Shown one piece after another: positions 44,176 to 52,239 of a stretch of 64,000 bases of DNA. How positions within the stretch are numbered: position 1 is the first letter of the stretch; each line of letters starts with the position of its first letter. The notes beneath the pieces were generated by a model. The model searched no databases and was not told the DNA's origin. It was given only the letters and a program-made list of their open reading frames with translations. The position numbers were made by a program, and so were the translations under genes. Source of the DNA: Rikenellaceae bacterium. GTDB taxonomy: Bacteria; Bacteroidota; Bacteroidia; Bacteroidales; Rikenellaceae. Location of the stretch: positions 62,001 to 126,000 of the forward strand of contig SUZE01000002.1 of the NCBI GenBank assembly GCA_015060075.1, in the 5' to 3' direction.

Positions 44176-44245
44176 GTTCAGCTTGTTGCGCCTCGGGTGA
44201 CTTGTCTGCGTGGGGCTGTTGTCTGCTTGCGCAAATCTTTGTCTT
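44176..44245. repeat. 70-bp direct repeat, copy 2
   Basis: About 91% identical to copy 1 at a distance of 218 bases; differences cluster in the last 20 bases. Confidence 0.9.
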
Positions 44246-44278
44246 CGTCAGATGATTGCCTTTATTAAAATTTGCGCC

Positions 44279-44347
44279 AACTCCTAACTCCTAACTCCTA
44301 ACTAAACTAAAAGTTTTCCGTTTTCCGCTTTCCGTTTTCAGTTTTTT
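44279..44347. repeat. Heptamer arrays, units AACTCCT then GTTTTCC
   Basis: AACTCCT x3 and AACTAAA (44279-44306), then GTTTTCC, GTTTTCC, GCTTTCC, GTTTTCA, GTTTTTT (44313-44347), ending at the metK promoter. Confidence 0.92.
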
Positions 44348-44351
44348 GTTG

Positions 44352-44359
44352 TATCTTTG
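44352..44359 (+). promoter_or_regulatory. -7 box of metK promoter
   Basis: TATCTTTG, ten bases before the SAM-II aptamer, placing the transcript start almost at the aptamer 5' end. Confidence 0.7.
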
Positions 44360-44368
44360 CCCCCGCAA

Positions 44369-44425
44369 ATGTGGAGGGATTTGGACTGATTGCAACCACA
44401 ATAAAAAATTGCTAAACCGGCAACT
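44369..44425 (+). promoter_or_regulatory. SAM-II riboswitch aptamer upstream of metK
   Basis: The conserved SAM-II blocks occur in order: GTGG (44371-44374), GATTTG, TTGCAACCAC (P1 partner, CCAC at 44396-44399), an A-rich strand, and GCTAAAC (44411-44417). Loop GG and tail CC can form part of the pseudoknot. It binds S-adenosylmethionine, the product of metK, so it should give feedback control. A CTCTTTTTT tract follows directly. Confidence 0.85.
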
Positions 44426-44467
44426 CTTTTTTGAGGCGCTTCTGCTCGATAAATCCCAACATTGTAA

Positions 44468-44600
44468 AATTGACAATTGACAATTGATAATTGACAATTA
44501 AAAGTAAAACGATAAATCGTTTTGATGTTTTGCTTTTCTCTCGTCTCTCGTCTTTCGTCTCTCGTCCAATTTTTAACTTTGCAATTTTAACTTTTAACTA
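44468..44600. repeat. Heptamer arrays filling the metK leader
   Basis: AATTGAC, AATTGAC, AATTGAT, AATTGAC (44468-44499); CTTTTCT, CTCGTCT, CTCGTCT, TTCGTCT, CTCGTCC (44533-44567); then looser AATTTTT/AACTTTG/CAATTTT/AACTTTT units to about 44600. Confidence 0.88.
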
Positions 44601-44610
44601 TAATAAAGAT

Positions 44611-45858
44611 ATGGGATTTTTATTTACATCAGAGTCGGTATCGGAAGGACACCCTGATAAGGTTTCCGACCAAATTTCAGACGCTATTCTCGATGAGTTT
44701 TTGCGCCGTGATGCTCAGGCGAAAGTTGCTTGCGAAACCCTCTGTACCACAGGTTTGGTAGTTGTTTCGGGCGAGGTTTGCTCGGACGCTTATGTCGATA
44801 TTCAGGGCACAGCGCGCCGTGTAATCGACCGCATTGGTTACAATCGTAGCGAGTTGCAGTTCGATGCTAAGTCGTGCGGTATCTTGTCGGCTATTCACGA
44901 GCAGTCTTCGGATATCAATCAGGGCGTTGTGCGTGCTACCGAGGAGGAGCAGGGTGCAGGTGACCAGGGTATTATGTTCGGCTATGCGGTGAACGAGTCA
45001 CGAGAGTTGATGCCTGCAACGTTGATTCTGTCGCATGTCATTTTGAAGGAGTTGGCTGTTATTCGCCGTGAGGGAGAGGTTATGACCTATCTCCGCCCCG
45101 ATGCCAAGAGTCAGGTGACAATCGAGTATGATGATGACCGCAAGGCAAAGCGTGTGCATACTATCGTAGTTTCGACACAACACGATGAAGATGTTGAGGT
45201 AGAGCAGATAAAGGAGGATGTACGCACAATCCTTATCCCTCGTGTAAAGGCTCGTTTGGAGCGCGCAGGCGATGAGTTGGCAAACCTTCTCGGTGATGAA
45301 TATATCCTCCATGTAAACCCTACGGGTAAGTTCGTTATCGGTGGTCCTCACGGAGATACAGGCTTGACAGGTCGTAAGATTATCGTTGATACCTACGGCG
45401 GTCGCGGAGCGCATGGTGGCGGAGCTTTTTCGGGCAAGGACTCCTCGAAGGTGGACCGTTCGGCTGCTTATGCAGCACGCCATATCGCAAAAAATATGGT
45501 TGCCGCAGGCGTTGCAGACGAGGTATTGGTGCAGTTGAGTTATGCTATCGGTATAGCCGAGCCATTGTCGATATATGTCGATACCTATGGCACAAACCAC
45601 CTCTCAATCAGCGAGGGTGAAATCGCCGAGCGTATCGGTAAACTGTTCGATTTGCGCCCACACGCCATCGTTAAGCGTTTTGGTCTGAAAAATCCTATTT
45701 TCGAGCCTACGGCATCGTACGGACACTTCGGTAATCGCCCATATACCAAGGCGGTTAAGTTCGTTGAGAATGGTGCGGAGATTGAGCGTGAGGTGGAGTT
45801 CTTCGGTTGGGAGCGACTCGATGCAGTTGAGGCAATTAAGGCTGAATTTGGGCTGTAA
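44611..45858 (+). CDS. metK: S-adenosylmethionine synthetase
   Basis: 415 residues from the ATG at 44611 ([18 protein letters not shown]); the in-frame ATG at 44491 would add a repeat-encoded stretch and is rejected. It makes SAM from methionine and ATP in the cytoplasm. Motifs: [30 protein letters not shown] (methionine/ATP loop), [20 protein letters not shown], and the glycine-rich [15 protein letters not shown] phosphate loop. It is monocistronic, preceded by a 250-base leader with a SAM-II aptamer, and closed by a terminator. Confidence 0.97.
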   Translation: MGFLFTSESVSEGHPDKVSDQISDAILDEFLRRDAQAKVACETLCTTGLVVVSGEVCSDAYVDIQGTARRVIDRIGYNRSELQFDAKSCGILSAIHEQSSDINQGVVRATEEEQGAGDQGIMFGYAVNESRELMPATLILSHVILKELAVIRREGEVMTYLRPDAKSQVTIEYDDDRKAKRVHTIVVSTQHDEDVEVEQIKEDVRTILIPRVKARLERAGDELANLLGDEYILHVNPTGKFVIGGPHGDTGLTGRKIIVDTYGGRGAHGGGAFSGKDSSKVDRSAAYAARHIAKNMVAAGVADEVLVQLSYAIGIAEPLSIYVDTYGTNHLSISEGEIAERIGKLFDLRPHAIVKRFGLKNPIFEPTASYGHFGNRPYTKAVKFVENGAEIEREVEFFGWERLDAVEAIKAEFGL

Positions 45859-45876
45859 AAAACACTAATAATATCC

Positions 45877-45913
45877 AAAAGGCGAGGAGTTCGTTACAAC
45901 TTCTCGCCTTTTG
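45877..45913 (+). terminator. Terminator after metK
   Basis: Stem AAAAGGCGAGGAGTT / AACTTCTCGCCTTTT (15 bp with one G-U), loop CGTTAC, then TGTCTGTTTT. Confidence 0.9.
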
Positions 45914-45994
45914 TCTGTTTTGTAATTTGTGGTGTACCCCCCCCGAATATAATTTCTGAAATAAGTTAGAGATTAGGGAAAACTTGATATATTA

Positions 45995-46014
45995 ACGGAA
46001 TTATATAATTCCGT
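45995..46014. promoter_or_regulatory. Perfect 20-bp palindrome
   Basis: ACGGAATTATATAATTCCGT is exactly self-complementary, lying 26 bases beyond the end of the BACON-like gene in AT-rich DNA. It could be an operator-like site or a terminator stem without loop; nothing decides it. Confidence 0.6.
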
Positions 46015-46039
46015 ATATTGATACCATAATACCTCTGTA

Positions 46040-46408
46040 CTATTTGTTTTGTACTACCGTAATATCCGTAAATCTATTACTTATCGCACCATAGACAATC
46101 AACTTGCGCTGCTTACCTGTCCTATTTGGCAATGCGATAAGGTGAATTTCATCAGAGCCCTTCACCGCAGTCGCTGTAAGCCAATCGTAGGTAACAGTCA
46201 ATACGCCTGCAACCTCAACAGCATTTCTCTCATCGCCGCCATAGGTGCCAATCGAGAGGTTGTAAATAGTAGCGTCACCATCAACATCCTCCTCGCCTCC
46301 AGCTGCCGAAAATACCACACGATTATCGAAACCCCATCTATCCTCTTCGCAGGAGTTGAATGTAAACACCGATAATACAAGTGCTGCTATTACAATAAAT
46401 CGTTTCAT
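46040..46408 (-). CDS. Small BACON-like lipoprotein
   Basis: 122 residues. MKRFIVIAALVLSVFTFNSC is a lipoprotein signal (Cys20), followed by EEDRWGFDNRV, an acidic start suited to surface export. The rest is one beta-sandwich: VVFSAAGGEEDVDGD, a YDWLTATAVKGSDEIHLIAL stretch, and VYGAISNRFTDITVVQNK, whose pattern (W-l-x-x, then i-t-V-x-Q) is that of BACON modules. It lies 31 bases downstream of the DUF6259-type gene and is likely co-transcribed. Probably a glycan- or protein-binding partner of that enzyme. Confidence 0.72.
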   Translation of the reverse strand: MKRFIVIAALVLSVFTFNSCEEDRWGFDNRVVFSAAGGEEDVDGDATIYNLSIGTYGGDERNAVEVAGVLTVTYDWLTATAVKGSDEIHLIALPNRTGKQRKLIVYGAISNRFTDITVVQNK

Positions 46409-46439
46409 AACACTCTGTTTTTAAGTATTTTGTTTGCTC

Positions 46440-48641
46440 TTAATTGCTCTTGAACTCAAATATCTTTGTCGAACAACCATCTATTACTATGTTACTATAA
46501 CTTGATTGTGGCGTTCCATGTTGTGCAAGCCCGTCAATATATAGTGTAAAATGCTCATCGAGTCCCATCTCGATAGGGTTAATGGAGAAAGATAACTCTT
46601 TTGCCTCTTCACTTATGTTGGTAAAGGCAAGCAAAATATTACCTTCCTTATTGCGCCAAGCACTTGAATAGAGCAATGGTACAACTTTCTTGTGAGGGAA
46701 GAGGTTTGTGCCTTCATTTCTGTAACTGTAAGTAGACATCTGCGCTATCTCTATCTCGGTAGCGTAATCATTCGCAAGTTTTGGGGCTCGCATCATCTTG
46801 CCATATTGCATATAGTCCTTATATTGCTTACGTTTTGCTACCAATTCTGCAATATATTTCATCTCGACAGGACGAGCCTTTCGAGCAAAAGCATGGTAAT
46901 TTACAATTGTAGGTTGAATGCCCCACACGAAATTTCTCGCCTGCTCCATACGCAATTGTGTATTGTATTTTGCTGGTAGCAGCGTTTCAGTATTAGGTGA
47001 GCGAAACTCCTTTGGCCAATATTCGTCGTATGGCGGATAAGTAAAACCTCCGAACTGACCAAAAGTAATTGCATACTCGTGATATACAGCGTTGAAGAAT
47101 GGAATAATCTCTTTGTGAACAATCCCCTCCATACGCTCTGTACTTGCTTCGAGGGTGAGGAAACCGTCAAGGTGTGCCATCCAATCTTCACCTGAGCCCT
47201 CTCCTGTAAGGACAGGATTTGCCTCTTTGGTCTTTTTGCGTATTAGTTCTACGAGTTTGAGATATCCCTTTACCCAATAGTTGCCTCCTCCAACCGTGTG
47301 TCCATGGTTTGGATTATAACACCAGTAGTGTAAGCATGCCTGGTCCAAATAGACACCTGTGCTACCATAACTATTAACCACGGTATCGCAGAGATTAGAG
47401 TAAATCTCGTGCCAAAATTCCTGCGACATGCACATCGGTGTAATAGGGTTTTCTGTATATTTATTATACATTTTTGCGTGGGTGGTTCCATCGGCCTTAC
47501 GAGCCGAATATTGACTAATGTTCAACTCTTTCCACGACTTTCGGGACTCGCCCCACTGTATAGAGTTCATATACGGAGTCATATTGATACCCTTTGCCTT
47601 CGCTTCGGCTACGGCCTTCATAAAACTCTCACGGCCTTCTCGCGGTGGAAGATATTCAGGAAAGGCATCATCGTATGGTCCATTGTGCCACCAGTGCCAC
47701 AAGACGCTTACATTATAATCGCCCAGATACTCCTTCAAATCGGCTGCTTCGGTCAAAACATTGTTTGAACGACCTCGATTCCACATCCAGATATCGGTTT
47801 CAGGCAACCACTGATTCATTTTTCCACTATGGAGGCGGTTGTTCTTAACCCACTCCTGCTGCAATGCCCATTCGCGATAGATTTGTGCCGCATCATACCA
47901 ATCGCCATGCAGTGTTCCGATGATAGATTGATACGAAGAAGAGAATGAACTATTCTCGGCAGACATCGGCAACATATAGACATGCTTGTAAGTTGTAGTG
48001 TTGCCCTCAAACTCAAAATATGAGCCTTTCGCCATGCTATTGGTGTCGTTGGTCGCAATATAAAGACCACTTGGTTCCTCTCCATAGATAACTTCGACCT
48101 GCATTGTAGGACGAATTGTCGAGCGTTGAGAGAGTACATTGCTAACTTTTCGATAGTTTTTGTAGAGGTGTCCGGTCCAAGGGGCAATGGCAACCTCCTC
48201 GTTGGTAAACTCCTTGATGTTACTGATGCGTGGGAAATATACTTCCATCAACTTATCTCCCTCGAATGATGTAAGTTCTATATCCCAATATGACATCGGC
48301 TTCTTCTTGTCGAGCGATACAGTTACAGTCACCTCCACTCCGTCATTATCGCTCTGACGCCATTTCAAAACAGCCTTGTTCTTCGTCCAACTGCAAACAG
48401 AAGCTTTTGTTGGCAGGTCAAATTCATAGCCTTGCTCTATCGGTACAAGTTCCCACAGAGTCTTTGGGGCTGTGGTCGAATCGAGATATTCGTAACCGGT
48501 TTCGAGGTCAATCATTGAGATTAAATTTGCTGTTGTGCGGTCAAATGTTAAGCGCAACAAGCCATTGTCCAATACGACATTGTCTGATGGTTGGCAGGCA
48601 CTAATAAGCAATGCAATAATTGGAATAAAAAATTTCTTCAT
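46440..48641 (-). CDS. Glycoside-hydrolase-like lipoprotein (DUF6259 type)
   Basis: 733 residues. MKKFFIPIIALLISAC is a lipoprotein signal. An N-terminal beta-sandwich of about 250 residues (VVLDNGLLRLTFDRTTANLI) is followed by a TIM-barrel with VSVLWHWWHNGPYDDAFPEY, KGINMTPYMNSIQWGESRKS, STGVYLDQACLHYWC (likely nucleophile Asp) and NPVLTGEGSGEDWMAHLDGF (likely acid Glu), and a C-terminal sandwich. The arrangement fits DUF6259 proteins, distant relatives of GH-clan alpha-galactosidase-like enzymes. Substrate unknown. It is first in a two-gene unit with the small BACON-like lipoprotein; no SusCD pair is adjacent. Confidence 0.75.
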   Translation of the reverse strand: MKKFFIPIIALLISACQPSDNVVLDNGLLRLTFDRTTANLISMIDLETGYEYLDSTTAPKTLWELVPIEQGYEFDLPTKASVCSWTKNKAVLKWRQSDNDGVEVTVTVSLDKKKPMSYWDIELTSFEGDKLMEVYFPRISNIKEFTNEEVAIAPWTGHLYKNYRKVSNVLSQRSTIRPTMQVEVIYGEEPSGLYIATNDTNSMAKGSYFEFEGNTTTYKHVYMLPMSAENSSFSSSYQSIIGTLHGDWYDAAQIYREWALQQEWVKNNRLHSGKMNQWLPETDIWMWNRGRSNNVLTEAADLKEYLGDYNVSVLWHWWHNGPYDDAFPEYLPPREGRESFMKAVAEAKAKGINMTPYMNSIQWGESRKSWKELNISQYSARKADGTTHAKMYNKYTENPITPMCMSQEFWHEIYSNLCDTVVNSYGSTGVYLDQACLHYWCYNPNHGHTVGGGNYWVKGYLKLVELIRKKTKEANPVLTGEGSGEDWMAHLDGFLTLEASTERMEGIVHKEIIPFFNAVYHEYAITFGQFGGFTYPPYDEYWPKEFRSPNTETLLPAKYNTQLRMEQARNFVWGIQPTIVNYHAFARKARPVEMKYIAELVAKRKQYKDYMQYGKMMRAPKLANDYATEIEIAQMSTYSYRNEGTNLFPHKKVVPLLYSSAWRNKEGNILLAFTNISEEAKELSFSINPIEMGLDEHFTLYIDGLAQHGTPQSSYSNIVIDGCSTKIFEFKSN

Positions 48642-48689
48642 AGTAGCCTATTTTTAGGGTTATACAAATTGACAATTTGCACTATACTG

Positions 48690-48697
48690 CAAATATA
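48690..48697 (-). promoter_or_regulatory. -7 box of DUF6259-type gene
   Basis: TATATTTG on the minus strand, 48 bases before the ATG. Confidence 0.62.
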
Positions 48698-48920
48698 ATG
48701 AAAATTTCTAATTTAGTACTACTAAAATTTATTGCGATGGCAAATTTTTTTAGAAGTGAATGGCAAGTACAAAGTTGCATAATTTAATCGAGTTATAAAA
48801 GAGTCTTAAAATAAATTCTTATTGTGCGAATAATTCACCTGAATAATCATATAAATTAGACTTAGATTTAAAAGTTCTGAATTTTAGTGTGATGCTATGG
48901 TATATTAATCGAAAATTTAC

Positions 48921-48928
48921 TATCTTTG
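48921..48928 (+). promoter_or_regulatory. -7 box of V-ATPase operon
   Basis: TATCTTTG, giving a leader of about 80 bases that contains the GTGCGTGAGCGCGTGCAC stretch at 48940-48957. Confidence 0.65.
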
Positions 48929-49015
48929 CAAGAAATTTGTGCGTGAGCGCGTGCACGGAAACAGGGAAAGAAGGAGATAACGAACATAAATATACAAAAT
49001 CAATCTAAAAACACT

Positions 49016-49624
49016 ATGGAGAATAAACTGAAAGAGTTGACCGAGCGCCTCTATGGCGAAGGTTTGGAGAAGGGACGCTTGGAGGCGGACCGCTTGGTTG
49101 CCGAGGCGAAGGAGAAGGCTGCTGCAATTTTGGCAGAGGCTAATGCCGAGGCGGAGAAAATCGTGAAGAAGGCAGAGGCTAAGGCTGCCGATACCGAGAA
49201 GAACTCGATGACCGAGATTCAGTTGGCGGGTCGTCAGGCTGTTGCCAAGATTAAGAGCGAGTTGGCGAGCGTTATTATCGCAAAGTCGTCAAGCGAGGCA
49301 GTTAAGGCTGCTTGCGTAGATGCAGAGTTCGTTAAGAAGATGCTTTTGGAGGTTGCCAAGAATTGGAGTGGCAATGCCGAGCAGGTGTCGCTCAAAGCGT
49401 TGCTTCCTGCTGCTCTCGAAGCGGAGTTTGCAAAGGTGTTCGAGGCTTCGGCTAAGGAGTTGCTTGCAGCAGGTGTTGAGGTAGGCTACTCGAAGGAGGT
49501 TAAGTCGGGCTTCAAGGTAGGCGCAAAGGACGGAGGTTACTACATCGCATTCACCGATGAGTCATTCGAGGCTCTGCTCGATGAGTACTTGCGCGAGAAG
49601 GTTTCACAATTACTCTTTGCTTAA
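49016..49624 (+). CDS. V-type ATP synthase subunit E
   Basis: 202 residues. It is the peripheral-stalk subunit that links the catalytic A/B ring to subunit I. The N-terminal half is a long Ala/Glu/Lys-rich helix (EAKEKAAAILAEANAEAEKI) and the C-terminal half is a compact domain ending LLDEYLREKVSQLLFA, both typical of subunit E. First gene of the operon, nine bases before the DUF2764 gene. No recognisable subunit G/H partner is present upstream, although the second stalk helix may be encoded elsewhere. Confidence 0.88.
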   Translation: MENKLKELTERLYGEGLEKGRLEADRLVAEAKEKAAAILAEANAEAEKIVKKAEAKAADTEKNSMTEIQLAGRQAVAKIKSELASVIIAKSSSEAVKAACVDAEFVKKMLLEVAKNWSGNAEQVSLKALLPAALEAEFAKVFEASAKELLAAGVEVGYSKEVKSGFKVGAKDGGYYIAFTDESFEALLDEYLREKVSQLLFA

Positions 49625-49632
49625 ACCGAATT

Positions 49633-50466
49633 ATGTTTGCAAATTCCTATTACGCATTAGTAGCGGGTTTTCGTGAGTACACGCTCGATGCCGAGACCAA
49701 GGGCTTCGATATTGAGGCTATTTTGGCGGAGGTTTTCGAGGTGCTTTCATCGTCAGACAGGAAGACGGTGGAGTTGCTCTACGCCTACTACGACTGCGAG
49801 AATCTTATAAGTCGTCACAACGGCTCCACAACCCACAATGCACTCGGTCGCTTGACGAACGAGGAGGTTGAGGAGGAGTTGCAACGCCCATTGCGCCTTA
49901 TCGAGCCACTTGCAAAGGTGGTGCGTGCGTACGCTTCGCCAGAGAGTGAGGATGCGGAGGATATGGACCTTGCACAGCCGTTTGCAAAGGCTCTGATGAC
50001 TGCTTACTACAAGGCTTGTGCAGTATCGGGCTCACGACTTTTGCGAGAGTGGTCGAACATCGACCGTACAATCCGCAACATTGTGGCTGCGACACTGGCT
50101 CGTCAGCAGGGTGTGGCTATCGATACGGTTGTTGTTGGCGAGGATTCGGTAACGGAGTCGTTGGCTCGCAGTTCGGCTGCCGACTTCGGATTGCGTGCAG
50201 AGTTGCCATTTGTGGAGCAGTTGGTTGCCGCAGTTGCCGATGAACATAATATGATTGAGAAGGAGCGCAAAATCGACAATATCCGCTGGGCGGAGTTGTC
50301 GGAGTTATCGACCTTCGACTACTTTGACTTGAACGCCGTCATCGCATACTTGGTGAAGGTGAATATGGTGGCCCGTTGGGCGCTGCTCGATAGAAAGGTC
50401 GGTCGCGAGATGTTCGACCGCCTTGTGGCAGAACTCGATGGTAAGGAAATGATAAATAAATTATAA
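49633..50466 (+). CDS. DUF2764 V-ATPase-associated subunit
   Basis: 277 residues, soluble and largely helical. MFANSYYALVAGFREYTLDA, SDRKTVELLYAYYDCENLIS and the final MFDRLVAELDGKEMINKL match DUF2764, which is found between subunits E and A in Bacteroidetes V-ATPase operons. Its place suggests it stands in for subunit C/d, the funnel that couples the rotor to the central stalk (inference from position and size; no direct evidence here). It is nine bases after E and nine before A. Confidence 0.82.
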   Translation: MFANSYYALVAGFREYTLDAETKGFDIEAILAEVFEVLSSSDRKTVELLYAYYDCENLISRHNGSTTHNALGRLTNEEVEEELQRPLRLIEPLAKVVRAYASPESEDAEDMDLAQPFAKALMTAYYKACAVSGSRLLREWSNIDRTIRNIVAATLARQQGVAIDTVVVGEDSVTESLARSSAADFGLRAELPFVEQLVAAVADEHNMIEKERKIDNIRWAELSELSTFDYFDLNAVIAYLVKVNMVARWALLDRKVGREMFDRLVAELDGKEMINKL

Positions 50467-50475
50467 CGATACATA

Positions 50476-52233
50476 ATGAAAACTACGGGAAAAGTAAATG
50501 GTATCATCTCGAACATCGTTATCGTGAAGGCTGACGGTGCAGTCGGTCAGAACGAAATCTGCCATGTTTACGCAGGTGAGACCAAGATGATGGCGGAGGT
50601 CATCAAGGTTATAGGCGATGATGCCTATGTGCAGGTTTTCGATAGCACTCGTGGCTTGAAAATCGGCGATAAAGTAGAGTTTGAGGGACACATGCTCGAA
50701 GCGACTTTGGCTCCGGGAATGTTGTCGCGCAACTATGACGGTTTGCAGAACGACTTGGAGAAGATGGACGGTTTGTTCATCGCTCGTGGCTCGATTACCG
50801 AGCCGGTGGACTTCGAGAAGAAGTGGGAGTTCAAGCCGTTGGCAAAGGCTGGCGACAAGGTTTCGGCAGGTGCTTGGCTTGGTGAAGTGAAGGAGCAGTG
50901 GGTGGCACACAAGATTATGGTGCCGTTCGTAATGACCGGCAACTACACCGTAAAGAGTGTTGTCGAGGCTGGCGAGTACAAGGTTACCGACACTATCGCA
51001 GTTGTTACCGACTCGGACAACAACGAGTACAATATCACAATGGTACAGAAGTGGCCCGTTAAGCAGGCTATACGTTGCTACACCGAGAAGCCACGCCCTT
51101 CGCGCGTGATGGAGACGGGTGTTCGTGCAATCGACACCTTCAACCCACTTGCAGAGGGTGGTACAGGCTTTATCCCTGGTCCATTTGGTGCGGGTAAAAC
51201 CGTATTGCAGCACGCTATCTCGAAGCAGGCTGAGGCTGATATCATCATCATCGTTGCTTGCGGTGAGCGTGCAAACGAGGTTGTGGAGATTTTCAAGGAG
51301 TTTCCAGAGTTGGTGGACCCACACACAGGTCATAAGTTGATGGAGCGTACCATCATCATCTGTAACACTTCGAACATGCCTGTTGCGGCTCGTGAGGCTT
51401 CGGTTTATACCGGTATGACTATCGGCGAGTACTACCGTTCGATGGGTTTGAAGGTTTTGGTGATGGCAGACTCGACCTCGCGTTGGGCTCAGGCGTTGCG
51501 TGAGATGTCGAACCGTTTGGAGGAGTTGCCGGGACAAGATGCGTTCCCTATGGACCTCTCGGCAATTATTTCGAGCTTCTACGCTCGCGCAGGTTTGGTT
51601 AAGTTGAACAATGGCGAGACCGGTTCGGTAACTTTCCTCGGTACAGTATCGCCTGCGGGTGGTAACTTGAAGGAGCCTGTAACCGAATCTACCAAGAAGG
51701 CTGCACGATGCTTCTACGCATTGTCGCAGGGCCGTGCCGACTCGAAGCGTTACCCTGCAATCGACCCACTCGATTCGTACTCGAAGTATTTGGAGTATCC
51801 TGAGGTTGAGGCTTATCTCGGCGAGAAGATTGAGAAGGATTGGGTACAGCTCGTATATCGCGGTAAGACACTTGTTCAGCGTGGTAAGGAGGCAAACGAC
51901 CAGATTAACATCTTGGGTGATGACGGTGTACCTGTTGATTACCACGAGCGTTTCTGGAAGTCGGAGTTGATAGACTTCGTTATCTTGCAGCAGGACGCAT
52001 TCGATGATATCGATGCAAACTGCCCAATGGAGCGTCAGCAGATGATGTACAAGAAGGTGCTTTCGATTTGCGAGCAAGACTTCGACTTTGCTGACTTTGA
52101 GGAGTGTTCAAAGTTCTTCAAGGGCTTGATTAACCTCTTCCGTCAGATGAACTATGCGGAGTGGAAGAGCGAGAAGTTCTACGACTACGACAAACAAATT
52201 GATGCTTACATCGCTAACCACATAAACCGATAA
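50476..52233 (+). CDS. atpA: V-type ATP synthase subunit A (catalytic)
   Basis: 585 residues, full length. The Walker A loop GPFGAGKTVLQ begins at residue 235 and the catalytic glutamate region is IIIVACGERANEVVEIFKEF; the non-homologous insertion typical of V-type A (residues about 110-190, GDKVSAGAWLGEVKEQWVAH) is present. It hydrolyses or makes ATP at the A/B interface. It is followed by B in six bases. An antisense frame of 538 codons across this gene reflects codon bias only. Confidence 0.97.
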   Translation: MKTTGKVNGIISNIVIVKADGAVGQNEICHVYAGETKMMAEVIKVIGDDAYVQVFDSTRGLKIGDKVEFEGHMLEATLAPGMLSRNYDGLQNDLEKMDGLFIARGSITEPVDFEKKWEFKPLAKAGDKVSAGAWLGEVKEQWVAHKIMVPFVMTGNYTVKSVVEAGEYKVTDTIAVVTDSDNNEYNITMVQKWPVKQAIRCYTEKPRPSRVMETGVRAIDTFNPLAEGGTGFIPGPFGAGKTVLQHAISKQAEADIIIIVACGERANEVVEIFKEFPELVDPHTGHKLMERTIIICNTSNMPVAAREASVYTGMTIGEYYRSMGLKVLVMADSTSRWAQALREMSNRLEELPGQDAFPMDLSAIISSFYARAGLVKLNNGETGSVTFLGTVSPAGGNLKEPVTESTKKAARCFYALSQGRADSKRYPAIDPLDSYSKYLEYPEVEAYLGEKIEKDWVQLVYRGKTLVQRGKEANDQINILGDDGVPVDYHERFWKSELIDFVILQQDAFDDIDANCPMERQQMMYKKVLSICEQDFDFADFEECSKFFKGLINLFRQMNYAEWKSEKFYDYDKQIDAYIANHINR

Positions 52234-52239
52234 AAAGTT

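Larger units (their letters stand above)
48642..49015. other. AT-rich divergent intergenic region
   Basis: Holds the minus-strand promoter of the glycoside-hydrolase gene and the V-ATPase promoter and leader. Otherwise very AT-rich with no gene, repeat or RNA I can support. Confidence 0.7.

Noticed and set aside
44491..44610. N-terminal extension of metK
   Set aside because: The added 40 residues are encoded by heptamer arrays, and MetK homologues start at [14 protein letters not shown] sequence at 44611.
50461..52077. 538-codon open frame antisense to V-ATPase subunit A
   Set aside because: It mirrors the codon bias of atpA (rare TTA/CTA/TCA codons) and its translation is Leu/Arg/His/Cys-rich with no domain; the plus-strand gene is certain.
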